Positions 33,506 to 44,521 of a DNA stretch of 64,000 nt are shown piece by piece. The stretch comes from Plantago ovata. Its lineage: Eukaryota > Streptophyta > Magnoliopsida > Lamiales > Plantaginaceae. The position numbers and the translations under genes are program-made. The stretch is taken from positions 77,892,085 through 77,956,084 of the forward strand of contig CM051458.1 of NCBI GenBank assembly GCA_028274465.1, in the 5' to 3' direction. Every line of letters starts with the position of its first letter. Position 1 is the stretch's first letter. The notes below the pieces were generated by a model. The model was given only the letters and a program-made list of their open reading frames with translations. It searched no databases and was not told where the DNA came from.

Positions 33506-36500
33506 CTATCCAGGTTCCGTGAATTCAAATGGCAAGTCGATGAAGCCCATCGCGTCCAAAGCAAAGGAATGGCAGAGTTTATGTGCCAATTGATTGGTCT
33601 CCCGTTTTACATGTTGCACTTTAGCATCGCTGAAAGTGGAGAGCAAAGCTTGGACAACAGTGTAGATATTACCATTGTTTACCTTGGAATTCGGCTGCTG
33701 AATGATGTCTAAAACAATTTGCAAAGCGTCACCCTCCAGTATTGAGTTGTAGCCCAAATGTTTCGCAAGTTCCAATCCTAGTTTGGTCGCCATCAGTTCA
33801 GCAGTATCGACATCGAAATGAGCTCTCAATTTTTTGCGATGCCATGCCAAAACTAGGCCTGTGTGATCTCGGCAGACTGCCGCAATTCCACCTAATGAGT
33901 TGTCATAGGGAACAACTGCATCAAAGTTCATTTTAACAACTCCCACCTCAGGCGGTCTCCATGGTCCCAGAACAATATGCTGCTTGTGAATGGCCTGGCC
34001 AACAGGTTCATACGCATTGGACCTATGGAATTGAGTGAAATTCCACACAAATTGTACCGCATTCATTGGATTACACGGTTCATCTTCAAACTTGGCTTTA
34101 TTTCTCACACCCCATAGATGCCAACAAATGATAATAAACTCCTCAAACTTTTCTCCATCCACATGCATTCTAACACCCGTAATCCAGTCCCACAAATCAT
34201 CATTGGGCAGAAAGATAGTGGTATAGGGAAAATTATCCAATGCCCATACCTGGCGCGCAAAGTGGCAATCGCGCAGAATATGGAGAATGGTTTCTGATTC
34301 AGTTCCACAAACCTCACAAGTCGAGATGGCTGTAAAATGTCGACGACATAATTCACTATTCACAGGTAGGATACTGTGTAAAGTTCGCCATAGAAAATGA
34401 CGGATTTTGGGAGGAATGCGTAGGGACCACACAAAGTTCCAGTTTTTAACCACAGGATTAGAGGACGTACCACTTTGATATTCTGCAGTTCTGAGCTTAA
34501 GAGTCAAAGCCAGTCTATAGGCTGTTCTGACAGAATAAACCCAGACTTTGTGTGGTGCCAAATAAGAACATCATTATCAGATCCATTCACCAACTGTATC
34601 TTCATGATTTCCTCAATATCGTCCTGCCAAAAGAGAAAGGTTAGTATGGATAAGTCCCAAGTGTGTGTTTCAGGGTGAATTAAGAAAGATACTTTAAGAG
34701 GACCCTCATTAAACAAGTCTGGAGTTTTTGGTTTGAAAGACTCATAGCCTGGAATCCAACTATCCTTCCAGATATCAATATTTTCCCCATTTCCAACTCT
34801 CCAACGCATCCCAAATTTGACAAGATCTCTAGCGGCTAGAATACTTTTCCAAGTAAAAGACGCATTAGACTTGGGAATAGCATCAAAAATATTAGAATGG
34901 GGAAAATATTTAGCTTTTAGAACACGACTAAGAAGGGAATCAGGCGCAACAAAAATTCTCCAAACTTGTTTACCAAGCAAGGCTAAATTAAAGGCCCTCA
35001 AGTCTTTAAAACCCAAACCACCATCCCTTTTACTAAGACACTGAGTCTCCCATTTAATCCAATGCATGTTATGTTGATTACCATTACTCCACCAATAATT
35101 TGCAATAAGGGACTCAATTTCTTTTAGAAGAGTATCTGGTAATTTGAAACAGCACATAACATAAGTAGGGATTGCATTAAGAACAGATTTAATCATAACC
35201 TCTTTACCAGCCTTAGAAAGAAATTTGCCGTCAAAGGATTGAATCTTTTTCCAGACTATCTCCCTTAATTAGCCAACTAAAAATTTCTTTTTATTTCTCC
35301 CTAAGGTGGTTGGTAAGCCAAGGTACTTTTCATGCTTTTCAACGATTTGCACATGTAAAATATCTTGGATGCCAGTAATAATGTCAGCTTGCACATTCCT
35401 ACTAAAAACAATATTAGACTTATCTAAATTAATAACTTGACCAGAATCCAAGCTATAAACATGTAATATATGTCTAATATTTTCAGCAGCAGAAAGAGAA
35501 GCTTGACAAAATATCATAGTATCATCAGCAAAGAGGAGATGAGAAATTTCAGGAACATGCGTATTTAACTTGATGCCTTTTATGTTACCACAAGAGGTGG
35601 CATTAGCAAAGAGAGCGCATAGGGCCTCAGTACAGAAAAGAAAGAGGTAAGGTGATAAAGGGTCTCCTTGTCTAATCCCCCAGGTCGGAGTGAAGATATC
35701 GGACTCATTTCCATTGAGGAACAACGCATAAGAAACAGTACGGATACATAACATAATCAAGCGAACAAAATCAGTGTGAAAACCAAGTTTTTGCATAAGT
35801 TTTTCCAAGAAAGACCATTCCACACGATCATAAGCCTTACTTAAATCCAGTTTAAGAGATAAATAACCCTCCTTTCCCGTAGTTTTACGCTTTAAATAAT
35901 GGTTAAGCTCATAAGAGACTAAAACATTATCAGTAATTAATCTCCCAGGGATAAAAGCAGATTGCGACTCACTAATCAAATCATTCATATGCGGTTTAAG
36001 TCTGTTTGTGATACACTTCGAGGCAACTTTAAAAACCACGTTACTGAGACTAATAAGCCTAAACTGAGAAATAATATCAGGTTTCTTACATTTAGTTATT
36101 AAAATAATATGAGTGAAATTAAGCTTAGAATCAAGAAACCCATTATTTAAAAAATTTAGACAACAACTAGTCACAGAACTGCCAACAACAGACCAAAACT
36201 TTTGAAAGAATAAAACACGTAGGCCATCAGGACCAGGGGATTTAAGGGGGTACATTTGAAAAAGAGCTTTTTTTACCTCATCAGCGTTATAAGGTTGACA
36301 GAGTTTCAGATTAAGCTCCGCTGATACTTTGGGGACTATATATTCGAGAGTTGCTGCGATATCTTCTTCGTGTGGCTGGCCAGAGGTGAAAATCTGCTGG
36401 AAGTAATTCACTACAACTCTTCCCATTCCCGCATCATCTGTTATGAACTGTTTTTGCTCATTCTTTAACCCCAGGATTTCGTTATTGGCCCTTCTCTTGG

Positions 36501-37582
36501 AGGCTTGGGCATGGAAGAATCGAGTATTGCGGTCTCCTTCTTGTGCCCACTGTACTTTAGCTCGTTGCCTCCACATTATAGACTCACGCTCCATCAATTC
36601 TTCAAGTTCAAATTTCAACTCCGCTGCCTCTGATTTAGTTGCTTCTGTAAGGTCCGCTTCCTGCAACTCACCCAACTTTTATGAACCCGCTTAATCCTTC
36701 CCTTAACTGAACCAAAATGAAGTTTACTCCAATTGACCAATCCGACTTTACAGTTAGCTGCCGCTGATTCGAAATCTGCCGATTCCTCCCAATTATCTGC
36801 CATTACTTTTTCGAACTCATTGTGCCGTATCCACATGGCTTCGAACTTGAAACCATTTCTTTGTTGCCGGCGATAAGGATGAGTGTCTTGGAGTACTAAT
36901 TTGATGGGGTTATGGTCAGAGAAAGGTGATTTTAGATGATGGACGGCAACAGCTGGAAATCGTGTGGACCAGGAGGAGTTTGAGAGAGCCCTATCCAATC
37001 TTATCTTTATAGTATAAGGGTATAGTCTTTTATTGGACCAAGTTTATTGGTATCCCTTATAACCTAAGTCTCTCAGCCCAATAGATTGGATACAGTCCCT
37101 AAATTCTCGAATACGATAAGGGCCCACCTGTAAACCCCCTAATTTCTCATCATTCGACAAAACTTCATTGAAATCTCCCATACAGACCCAATGGATAGTT
37201 GACAAGCTGCCCAATCTTCTTAAAAGATTCCAAGTAAATTTCCTATTGTTTACCTCAGGCTCCCCATAAAATCCCGTAAATCTCCAAGGATCATCAAAAT
37301 TAGGCAACTGAACTAACACGTCTATATGAAATTTAGAATAACTCTGTAAATCAATGATAACATCTTTAGCCCAAAGAAGAGCTAGACCACCTGACTTTCC
37401 TTGAGCAGACACTGAAAAACCAAAAAGATTAAATTTCTCTTTCAATTTATCTACCTTACGGTCCCTCAAGCGAGTTTCCATAAGAAAGATAAGATGGGGG
37501 CGAGACTCACGAATCAAGTCTCCTAATTTCTGTACTGTCCAAGGCCCCCCAGGCCTTGGCAGTTCCAGGCGAGGAGACTCAT
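33506..37582 (-). pseudogene. LINE ORF2: endonuclease, reverse transcriptase, RNase H (five lesions)
   Basis: The best start is ATG 37582 (MSLLAWNCQGLG), overlapping the ORF1 stop as ATGA. A G-run at about 37545-37550 has six Gs where seven are needed, shifting the frame. The endonuclease then reads METRLRD, MGDFNEV and GLRDLGYKGYQ, and stops at an in-frame TAA (37044-37046) before TWSN...RLDRAL. A further shift near 36680 leads to the reverse transcriptase with SPGPDGL, KLDLSKAYDRVEW, IRQGDPLSPYLF and LLFADDTMIF. Another in-frame TAA is at 35269-35271. A lost G near 34540 shifts to the zinc-binding and RNase H part (MNFDAV, ELMATKLGLELA, HVKRETNQLAH). The stop is at 33506. Confidence 0.92.
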
Positions 37583-39216
37583 TGATATAGGCGGGGTTGC
37601 ATAGCAACCTCCGCCTCTGGTCTCTGATTATGAAAGTGAATCCCTTGGATGGACCGCTTGGTTGGTCTCTCACCATTTAAGTCTCCAAAATTTTCCTCAT
37701 GGGATTGAGGAGTGGAATTTTCCTGCTGAGCTTGTGCTGCTTTTGAAGGTCTACCTCTCTTGTTTTGCTGCTTGCCATTAGGATTGGGGTAATTCTGTTT
37801 CTGGGAATTTTTGTTCTGGTTAGGTTTTCTTGTCCATTTGTGTTTTGGGGTAGGTTTTGTAGGAGGAGGAGGAGGGGGGTAGAAGGGATCTGTATTTGGG
37901 TGAGGGTAATAAGCTTGGTCTGGATGATTATATCCATACTGTTGATGAGGGTTTGGGTAGTACGGGACCATAGATAAAGGATGAGGTGGAAGTGGATTGT
38001 TTGGTGGTGTTACGGATGATGATGGATGTGGATCGGTCCCTGGATGCACTACAAGTGGGCCAGCAGAATTAGTATGTGGGAGTGGTAAAAGGCCTGCAGT
38101 GTTACTATTGGGCTGAGAAGAGTGGCCTGGGAGGGTATGGCTCGTTGGGTTATTATTGGGCTGGGAAGAAGGAACTGACAAGTAGTTGTGGTTTGGGCCA
38201 GTATGGTTTGATGGGTGTTGGTTGATGGTGGGTTGATGATTAGGCACCATAGTCATACTCTGGTCAACACCAGAGTCACGAGGAGAGTTGGAGGCAGGAA
38301 TATCTGTGTTCATGGCAACAGCAGGCTCAGATTCAGTAATTATAAGAACAGAAATACCAGAAGTATAAGTCGTTGTTGTTGTTGACCCTTTCTGCTCAAT
38401 AAAAATTGGGGTATCACGACTTCCTTCAGTGTCACCCCCAAAATACCTGCTACTCTGCGGATTATTAGGAACTGCCCTTAACCATTCACCCCAAGGTAAA
38501 GATTGTTCAGACACATCACCTCCGGCAGCCTCTAATTCAAATTGGACGCGACAGTCCTTCAAGATATGTCCAATAATACCGCACCGGTAGCAAAAATTTG
38601 GTAAACGTTCATACGTAAGAGTAACAAGTAGAAATTCACCAGTGGAATTTTTCACTTTCAAAGCTCTCTTAAGAGGTTTGTTGATGTCGATCGTAACCCG
38701 AATCCGCATAATTAAATCACTCAAGCTCCCTTTTGCATTCTGGATAAACTCAACATAAGAACCAATACCCTTCCCAATAGCCTCTGCCATGGGTTTATTA
38801 ATACGACTAGGAGGCAAACCTGAAACATGGACTAAGAAAGTGACATGATCAAGATTAACTGACCTCGGATCTTCACCTCTTTCAATGGGGGCTAAAACCA
38901 CTAGGTTCTTTTCAAAACTCCATGGTCCGTTGTCCAGGACTTTGGATTTGTCCAGAGCGTGTTGGAATTGGAAGAGTAGCCTGTCTTCATTCACCTTAAT
39001 GACTTCCATACCATGGAATAATCCCCAGCTGTTGCGCATAACTCTTTGAAATGAATCAAGATGAATCGCCCTTTTCGCAAAAGTACGCCCAACCAGAAAA
39101 TGATTAAACCTCTCCCCAGCCAAATCCCAAGCCTCCGCAGGGGCCTCTATCCCTACCTCTTCGTCTTCGAACAGTTTCAATTGACGGGACATCCTGGCAA
39201 TCAGATCGTCAGCCAT
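37579..39216 (-). CDS. LINE ORF1 (gag-like RNA-binding protein), intact
   Basis: 545 aa from ATG 39216 (MADDLIARMSRQLKL...); an in-frame extension up to 39693 lies in the 5' UTR and looks non-coding. Residues about 35-170 match the DUF4283-type domain common at the N-terminus of plant LINE ORF1 (FLVGRTFAKRAIHLDSFQRVM ... LDNGPWSFEKNLVVL). A CCHC zinc knuckle, CYRCGIIGHILKDC, follows near residue 215. The C-terminal half is rich in Pro, Asn, His and Gln and ends in a basic Lys/Asn stretch. ORF1 proteins coat the LINE RNA. Its stop TGA overlaps the ORF2 start ATG. Confidence 0.88.
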   Translation of the reverse strand: MADDLIARMSRQLKLFEDEEVGIEAPAEAWDLAGERFNHFLVGRTFAKRAIHLDSFQRVMRNSWGLFHGMEVIKVNEDRLLFQFQHALDKSKVLDNGPWSFEKNLVVLAPIERGEDPRSVNLDHVTFLVHVSGLPPSRINKPMAEAIGKGIGSYVEFIQNAKGSLSDLIMRIRVTIDINKPLKRALKVKNSTGEFLLVTLTYERLPNFCYRCGIIGHILKDCRVQFELEAAGGDVSEQSLPWGEWLRAVPNNPQSSRYFGGDTEGSRDTPIFIEQKGSTTTTTYTSGISVLIITESEPAVAMNTDIPASNSPRDSGVDQSMTMVPNHQPTINQHPSNHTGPNHNYLSVPSSQPNNNPTSHTLPGHSSQPNSNTAGLLPLPHTNSAGPLVVHPGTDPHPSSSVTPPNNPLPPHPLSMVPYYPNPHQQYGYNHPDQAYYPHPNTDPFYPPPPPPTKPTPKHKWTRKPNQNKNSQKQNYPNPNGKQQNKRGRPSKAAQAQQENSTPQSHEENFGDLNGERPTKRSIQGIHFHNQRPEAEVAMQPRLYQ

Positions 39217-39718
39217 GGTGTCAAAACTCAGGAATATATAGTCACCTTTCAGCAGTGAGATTAATCTGATAACTCTGCAAAAGATGACAGAAGAAGCAAA
39301 ATCACGATGATTAGAAAAAAAGATTGGAGAGACAACAAATAGGCTTATTAAAAGAGAAGAGTCTGTGCGTGTAAGGATTGCGTATAAGCCAGGGTCACGA
39401 GGGCGATTTAGCCTAAACCGATAAGTATCAGAAATAATCGTGTAATCAGATCTCAAGACTCTATTAAATAATAAAACTATAAAAGATTTGAAACAGAAAA
39501 AACTAGAGACGAAATTATTCAAACCAGCCCCTATAAACAGGGGAGAGAGATCTTCAATGGAAGGAGTCATATCACTCATACGAGGAGGGGAGAAGAAGAA
39601 GGAGTTTGAGAAGAGAAGGGGGAGAGGCGGCGGAGCCGCTATATGCCGCATGAACAGGGGAGAGGCGGCGGAGCCGCTAGTCTCGCTCGGCAATAGAAAT
39701 GTGACACGGGATCTTAAT
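39217..39718 (-). promoter_or_regulatory. LINE 5' UTR / internal promoter region
   Basis: About 500 bases ahead of ORF1. The outermost part contains a duplicated GCGGCGGAGCCGCTA motif (about 39629-39643 and 39665-39679 on the plus strand). Plant L1 elements carry their promoter in this region; I see no specific boxes. Confidence 0.5.
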
Positions 39719-39735
39719 ATTAAGTGAGTGTTTTC
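39719..39735 (+). repeat. LINE target site duplication (copy at element 5' end)
   Basis: An exact 17-base match to 33314-33330. Confidence 0.93.
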
Positions 39736-40397
39736 AAATATTTAAAAAATCACTTTTATGCTTTTGGAGTAGTAAAAGTAGTTTTTCAGTGTTTTATTTT
39801 CAACTTCTCTTGAGAAAAACAGGTAACCGCCAGAAGTTGAGAAACATGTAAATTGATGCTTCTATAGCAGTTCGTAATTCTTTTTAAACTAAAAAATAAG
39901 TTATTTAATTGAATAAACCAAACACTATAACTTCTACTTTTGTGATTTTAAACTGAATTTAAATTAAAATATCAAACATCCACCACTTTTTATTAAAATC
40001 AATATTTTTTAACTTTTAGCAAAAATATGCCATAATTACCTCCTAAAATCATTTGGAAACGATCACTAACTCACTAAGTGTTAATCCAGTACCCAATGGA
40101 AAATTATACTAGTGTGAGATGATAATCATGAATTCCGGCCGAGTGTTGCTATGACCAGATTCAAATCTTCTCTAAATTATGGTAACTGAATCACCAGAAA
40201 AAGAAAAGAAAAAAGAACATTTCCATAAACTCTAAGATTAGTTATAGAAAAGAAAAAAGAACATTTCCATATACGCTCTCCATTTTGTAAAAAATTGATT
40301 CTTTCAATGTAAATACGCTCTCCATTTTCTATATAACATAATTTACAGGCCCCTCCGCATCATTCACCACACGAACCGAATATACAGAGTTACAGAG
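39736..40397. other. Upstream region of F-box copy 2
   Basis: From about 40110 the DNA is homologous to the upstream region of the intact F-box gene (GTTGCTATGACCA, TATGGTAACTGAATCACCA, AACATTTCCA), so the promoter was part of the duplication. The 5' part is AT-rich with nothing recognised. A small direct repeat around AGAAAAGAAAAAAGAACATTTCC is present at 40201-40270. Confidence 0.6.
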
Positions 40398-41613
40398 ATG
40401 AGTTTTTCAGAATCATCTGCAGAAGCAGTTGCTTCAAACACTGACCTGCTGCTGGAAATCCTTGCTCGTTTACCAGTTAAATCTCTGTTCCGTTTCAAAT
40501 CTGTCTCCAAACCATGGCTCCATCTCATGTCCACCCCCTACTTCGCTCAATTCCATACTCTCACCGCCCCAAGCCCTCCAACTCCGCCGTTTTATCCTAC
40601 AGAATCCCAGCCGTTGATCTAAGACAAGAGTGTTACATCTGGTGGGAAGATGAAGAAGATGAAGTTGTGGAAGATGAAAGCCCACTGTTTGTCATGTACG
40701 GTCCCTCTCGCAGATCTTCTTCTTCTTCTTCTGGCTTAACTTGCAGCAAGGAACGGTTTTTCGATTTCCTCAACTCCCTCCCGTGTTTATCACGCAGTTT
40801 TGGTGGTTTCTTCATGTAATGGGCTGTTACTTTGTCGTGGCCCAGGTGATCATGAGACATATGCCGTTGTCAACCCGGTCACCAACGTTTCGAAGCCACT
40901 TCCGACTATTGCTCCAACTAATATTGGTGTTCTTAGCATGACCTTGGCATTTGATCCTAGTGAATCACTCAGCTACTCGGTCCTGTGTGTATGGGTCACC
41001 CAGGACACAGAACCTGAGGACACCGTGCTTGAATTAATCATATACTCCTCTGAGACAGGTTCCTGGTCATTAGGGTGGCGCGAACATGCCGATGTGGTGC
41101 CTGACATGACATATGAGAACGGCACGTATTGGAACGGTGGGATTCACTATTACGATAAATATAGTGATTATATATAGCACTTATTTCTCAATGCGGGATA
41201 AGACTATGAAAACTCTGCAAATGCCTCGTGGAGATTACGCATCAGCAGGCTGCAGGAAGGGGGCCTGTAAATTGGGGCAGTCGTGGGGTCGCCTTAATCT
41301 CGTACAATATTACTCGGATTCTAGTGCTACTGGTACAGTCTTGGATGTTTATGATCTGAGGGCAGATTATTCTGGGTGGAACCACCTTTGTAGGATGGTG
41401 GTTGATTCGATCACTACTTGGAGTGTGTTAGCTGTGGTACGAGATGAGGATGAAGATGTGCTTGAAGTTGTGTGTGAGGCCGGTTCAAGTGGGATAGTCA
41501 GTTGCAATCCCAACAAGAAGACCATTATACCTCTGATGGAAGAGGATCAGAGCAAACGAATTTACTGGCAGTACGAAGCAGTTCAGTTCAGTGCAACTCT
41601 AGCACCAATATAG
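40398..41613 (+). pseudogene. F-box protein pseudogene (copy 2)
   Basis: Same protein family as 17612-18838, collinear from MSFSESSAEAVASNTDLLLEIL to QFSATLAPI. Three frame breaks: a C-run near 40570 one base short (after HTLTAP), a net one-base gain near 40775 (after FFDFLN), and one near 41160-41172 (after HYYDKYS). Between breaks the text is highly similar to copy 1 (VVSSCNGLLLC, NPVTNVSKPLPTIAP, DVYDLRADYSGWNHLCRMVVDSI). No large deletion, so inactivation is by small indels and appears recent. It could also be read as three sequencing errors, which needs checking. Confidence 0.88.
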
Positions 41614-43111
41614 TTCAGAGGTAACTAATGCATGATGCCCCTACCTATAACCTACTTTATTCGTGTTTAACTCCTTATTAAGGTTATTTTGTGCGTGTTT
41701 GCAACAAGCTGATACTTTCCAACTTACAGATTAATTTATACTAAGTTGCAGTATGATTTAGAGTGTTTGCATGCATCGCCTACTTTTGCTACAATTGTTC
41801 TAATATTTAGTTGAAAAATGGTGAAGTTGCACCAACTTAAAAAGGAAGGGAACAAAGTCTTGATCATCTGAGACTGAATAGATTAAGAAAATAGACTGAA
41901 TAAGCAAATTAAAAGCACTTCACAGTATCTCGAGCTAAAATTAGAAAAAGATAAAAAATAAATAAATAAATAAACAAACATACCTGCTGCCTGCTGGAGA
42001 TCATGAATAGTTCTCAACGAGCAGACTCATCCAAGAGCCTGATAAGGCCAACATGCTGTTCCATATAGGACTCATAGAATGTTCACAGACACTTTGTTCC
42101 TGCACTTAAGTCGCAGAGGCTCAAGAGGGTGGATTGATTAACTCCATTAGCATATATATGGGCTATAAGAGTATGAGTGCATCACGTACTAACATCACCT
42201 CTTACTCTACGTACTTGACTATCATTTTCAGTCAATAAGTTATAAGCTCATCTGTCACCCTATGCTGCAAGATCGTGTCAGACCTGTGGTTTCTAATAAC
42301 ATATTGTGCTCGCATTATGTTATGTTGGTTATTGCAGCATGACAATATAGATTAATGACTGTTATGTTGGTTATTGCAGCATGACAATATAGATTAATGA
42401 CGATCAGTTGGCCATCTAAACTTTGCAATTTTTTAAGCCACATACTTCATATGTTACTTGCATTGTATCCTGACGCATGCAATCTATCAACTTTACACAA
42501 AACTGTTAGCAGTACTACATACTTCTGATGCTTATCATATGTGGACAGTTAATATGGTTCGAAATCTTCATTTCAACTCTCAAGACAAGCACAGAATGAG
42601 GAAGCAGCTGGACCTGCAATATCTGAGTTCTATGGTGACCTCAGGAACTAAAAGCTCTCAAGTTTTCAACAACTACATTTATCTTATTATGTTATGATCT
42701 AATTAAGTAGTACTCATACATTGTTTTCGTGCCTACCAAGTAGTGAAACTGCAGTGATATCTCGTGCCATTTTTGTGGCGCATAGGATTTATATGCGAAT
42801 TGGAGAACGTATTTCCCTTTATTTATTTATATACAGAATGATCTTTGTATTTCCCAGCATATATAAATCATCAGTTTTGCGGCAGCAGGTAATTTGAGGA
42901 AGCATAGATTCATATGGGCAGAAAGCATGGGATAATGTGCGATAATTTGGGGATAGCAATTAATTAATGACCTTGATTGGTAACTGCATGCAATCTTGCT
43001 CTTTGCTTTGCATGTCAAAATCCATCCATATATATATGAAACAGTAAGCAACACATATATATAGTCAGAAGATGATCACCACCACCAATATACAGTCACA
43101 GTCTCACAGAG
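41614..43111. other. Duplicated F-box 3' flank and promoter of copy 3
   Basis: Part of a direct tandem duplication: 41650-42440 is similar in patches to 43243-43900 (for example GAGCAGACTCATCCAAGAGC occurs in both). Near 42915 the sequence AGAAAGCATGGGATAATGTGCG repeats the upstream DNA of copy 1. Minus-strand splice-donor-like sites (CAG/GTATG at about 41991; CAG/GTTAG at about 43560) occur at matching places in the two units, hinting at an unannotated transcript on that strand. Confidence 0.5.
42319..42401 (+). repeat. Tandem duplication, period 42
   Basis: Two units of GTTATGTTGGTTATTGCAGC.. ending ATTAATGAC, essentially identical. Confidence 0.9.
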
Positions 43112-43330
43112 ATGAGTTCTGCACACGCAGTAGCTTCAAACAGTGATCTGCTGCTTGAAATCCTTGCTCGTCTACCAGTAAAAAATCTCTCTTCCGATTC
43201 AAATCAGTCTCTAAACCATGGCTCCATCTTATCTCCAACCCCTACTTTGTTCGTGTTGAACTCCTTAATAAGTTTTATTTTTATTTTTTTGGGTGTTTAA
43301 TTCCAACTTATAGAATAGTTTAAGCTGCTG
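43112..43330 (+). pseudogene. F-box protein pseudogene (copy 3, internal deletion)
   Basis: Starts MSSAHAVASNSDLLLEILARLPVKN, then slips frame; the other frame continues LFRFKSVSKPWLHLISNPYF. At the CCTACTTT motif the coding sequence changes directly into text matching the 3' flank of copy 2 (TTCGTGTT.AACTCCTT at 41662 and 43252). So most of the coding region, about 1.1 kb, is missing and what remains is the F-box fused to 3' DNA. Confidence 0.85.
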
Positions 43331-44521
43331 TTTAATGTAGAAGTTGCCAACTTATGCGGTTTTGCCTCAGTCTTCACCAACTTAAATTACTAGGGTCAAC
43401 AAGCCCCCCCCCCCCCCACACATACACACACATGCATGCACACACACACGATCAGAGCAGATCACCCGATGGTGAAGATTAGGCTCAATAAGCAAATGAA
43501 GAAAAACACCTAGCTAACAGACATGCATGTCACGGAGATTAAATAACAGAAAAGCATACTAACCTGAACAGTCCTGGAGGAGCAGACTCATCCAAGAGCT
43601 TTGTGATGCTGATATGCAGACATGCTCCATGTACTGCCCGTAAAATGTTAGCCCATGACTCTTTCTAGCAATGAGCTCATCTTTGAACTGATGCTGCAAG
43701 ATCATGGAACACCTGCGAAACCTGTTGTTTCTATTGCATTTCACAATATAGTAGAACGCCAGTCGCCACCCAGGTGGTTATGTTGTTTAAATTTTAGAGA
43801 TCTCTTAGTAAGAACATGTTCGCATTTTAATAACATATCGGGCTGGCATTATTGCAGCATGATAATTCAGATTTCAGAACAATGATGACCATCTAATCTA
43901 TCGCAATTCTTTCAACTTTACACAAACATAAATGTTTGTGCATATGATTCAAAATGGAACACAGCTGTTCTGATGCATGGGAATGAAAGGAAGAGAAGGT
44001 CTATCTATAGCCTCTCGTCCGTTGAAACATAAAAGGAGAAAATGAACATTATATTTCACAGATAATTTATACACCTCAAAATTATTGACTAAATCAAAGA
44101 AGCTCAACTGTTGTATAACAGACGGAACTGGCTTTTTCTTGTACCCAAACACCAAACTCTGAACATGAACCCAATATGAAGGGCAGCTAATTAGTTGTGT
44201 ACCATTTAACTGTACATAAGCAAGCTAAAAGGGAAGGCAATACCCGGCAATAATTTACATTTTGTCAGCTATTTTAGTCTCTTCAGAGGGGCAGCACTAA
44301 CCATCTCATTGTCTCTCAATCTTTTTGTGTTTGCACTGATAAAACTGCATGTAAATCTGCTGGTAGGTGAAGTGCCATCACTTCTTTCACAAACACCTAG
44401 ACATCACATGGGAGATGTATATTTAGTTATGTGGGCATTAAAAATCAACAAGCTGGAACTGAAACATTGCATCTGACTACTCGAAGGTAAAAGGATACTT
44501 AGAATCATGAAATCAAGATAT
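43331..44521. other. Copy 3 downstream region and 3' flank of minus-strand gene
   Basis: A C-run with a CA repeat is at 43404-43450. The rest is the second unit of the F-box 3' flank. No protein gene recognised; part may be the 3' UTR of the gene at 44522. Confidence 0.45.

Larger units (their letters stand above)
33331..39718 (-). mobile_element. Full-length L1-type LINE
   Basis: A 6.4-kb non-LTR retrotransposon on the minus strand. The 3' end abuts the target duplication through an A-rich tail (T-rich at about 33331-33344 on the plus strand). Order on the minus strand: 5' UTR (39718-39217), ORF1 (39216-37579), ORF2 (37582-33506) with endonuclease, reverse transcriptase and RNase H, and a 3' UTR. 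The 17-base duplication on both sides shows that it is not 5'-truncated. ORF1 is intact but ORF2 has five visible lesions, so this copy is dead. Confidence 0.93.

Noticed and set aside
37583..37676. ORF2 start at 37676 (MVRDQPSGPSKG)
   Set aside because: That part is the ORF1 C-terminus read in another frame; the endonuclease signature WNCQGLG is in the frame of ATG 37582.
39217..39693. N-terminal extension of LINE ORF1
   Set aside because: The extra 159 residues are hydrophobic and low-complexity with no ORF1 similarity; the MADDLIARMSRQ start fits plant LINE ORF1 proteins.
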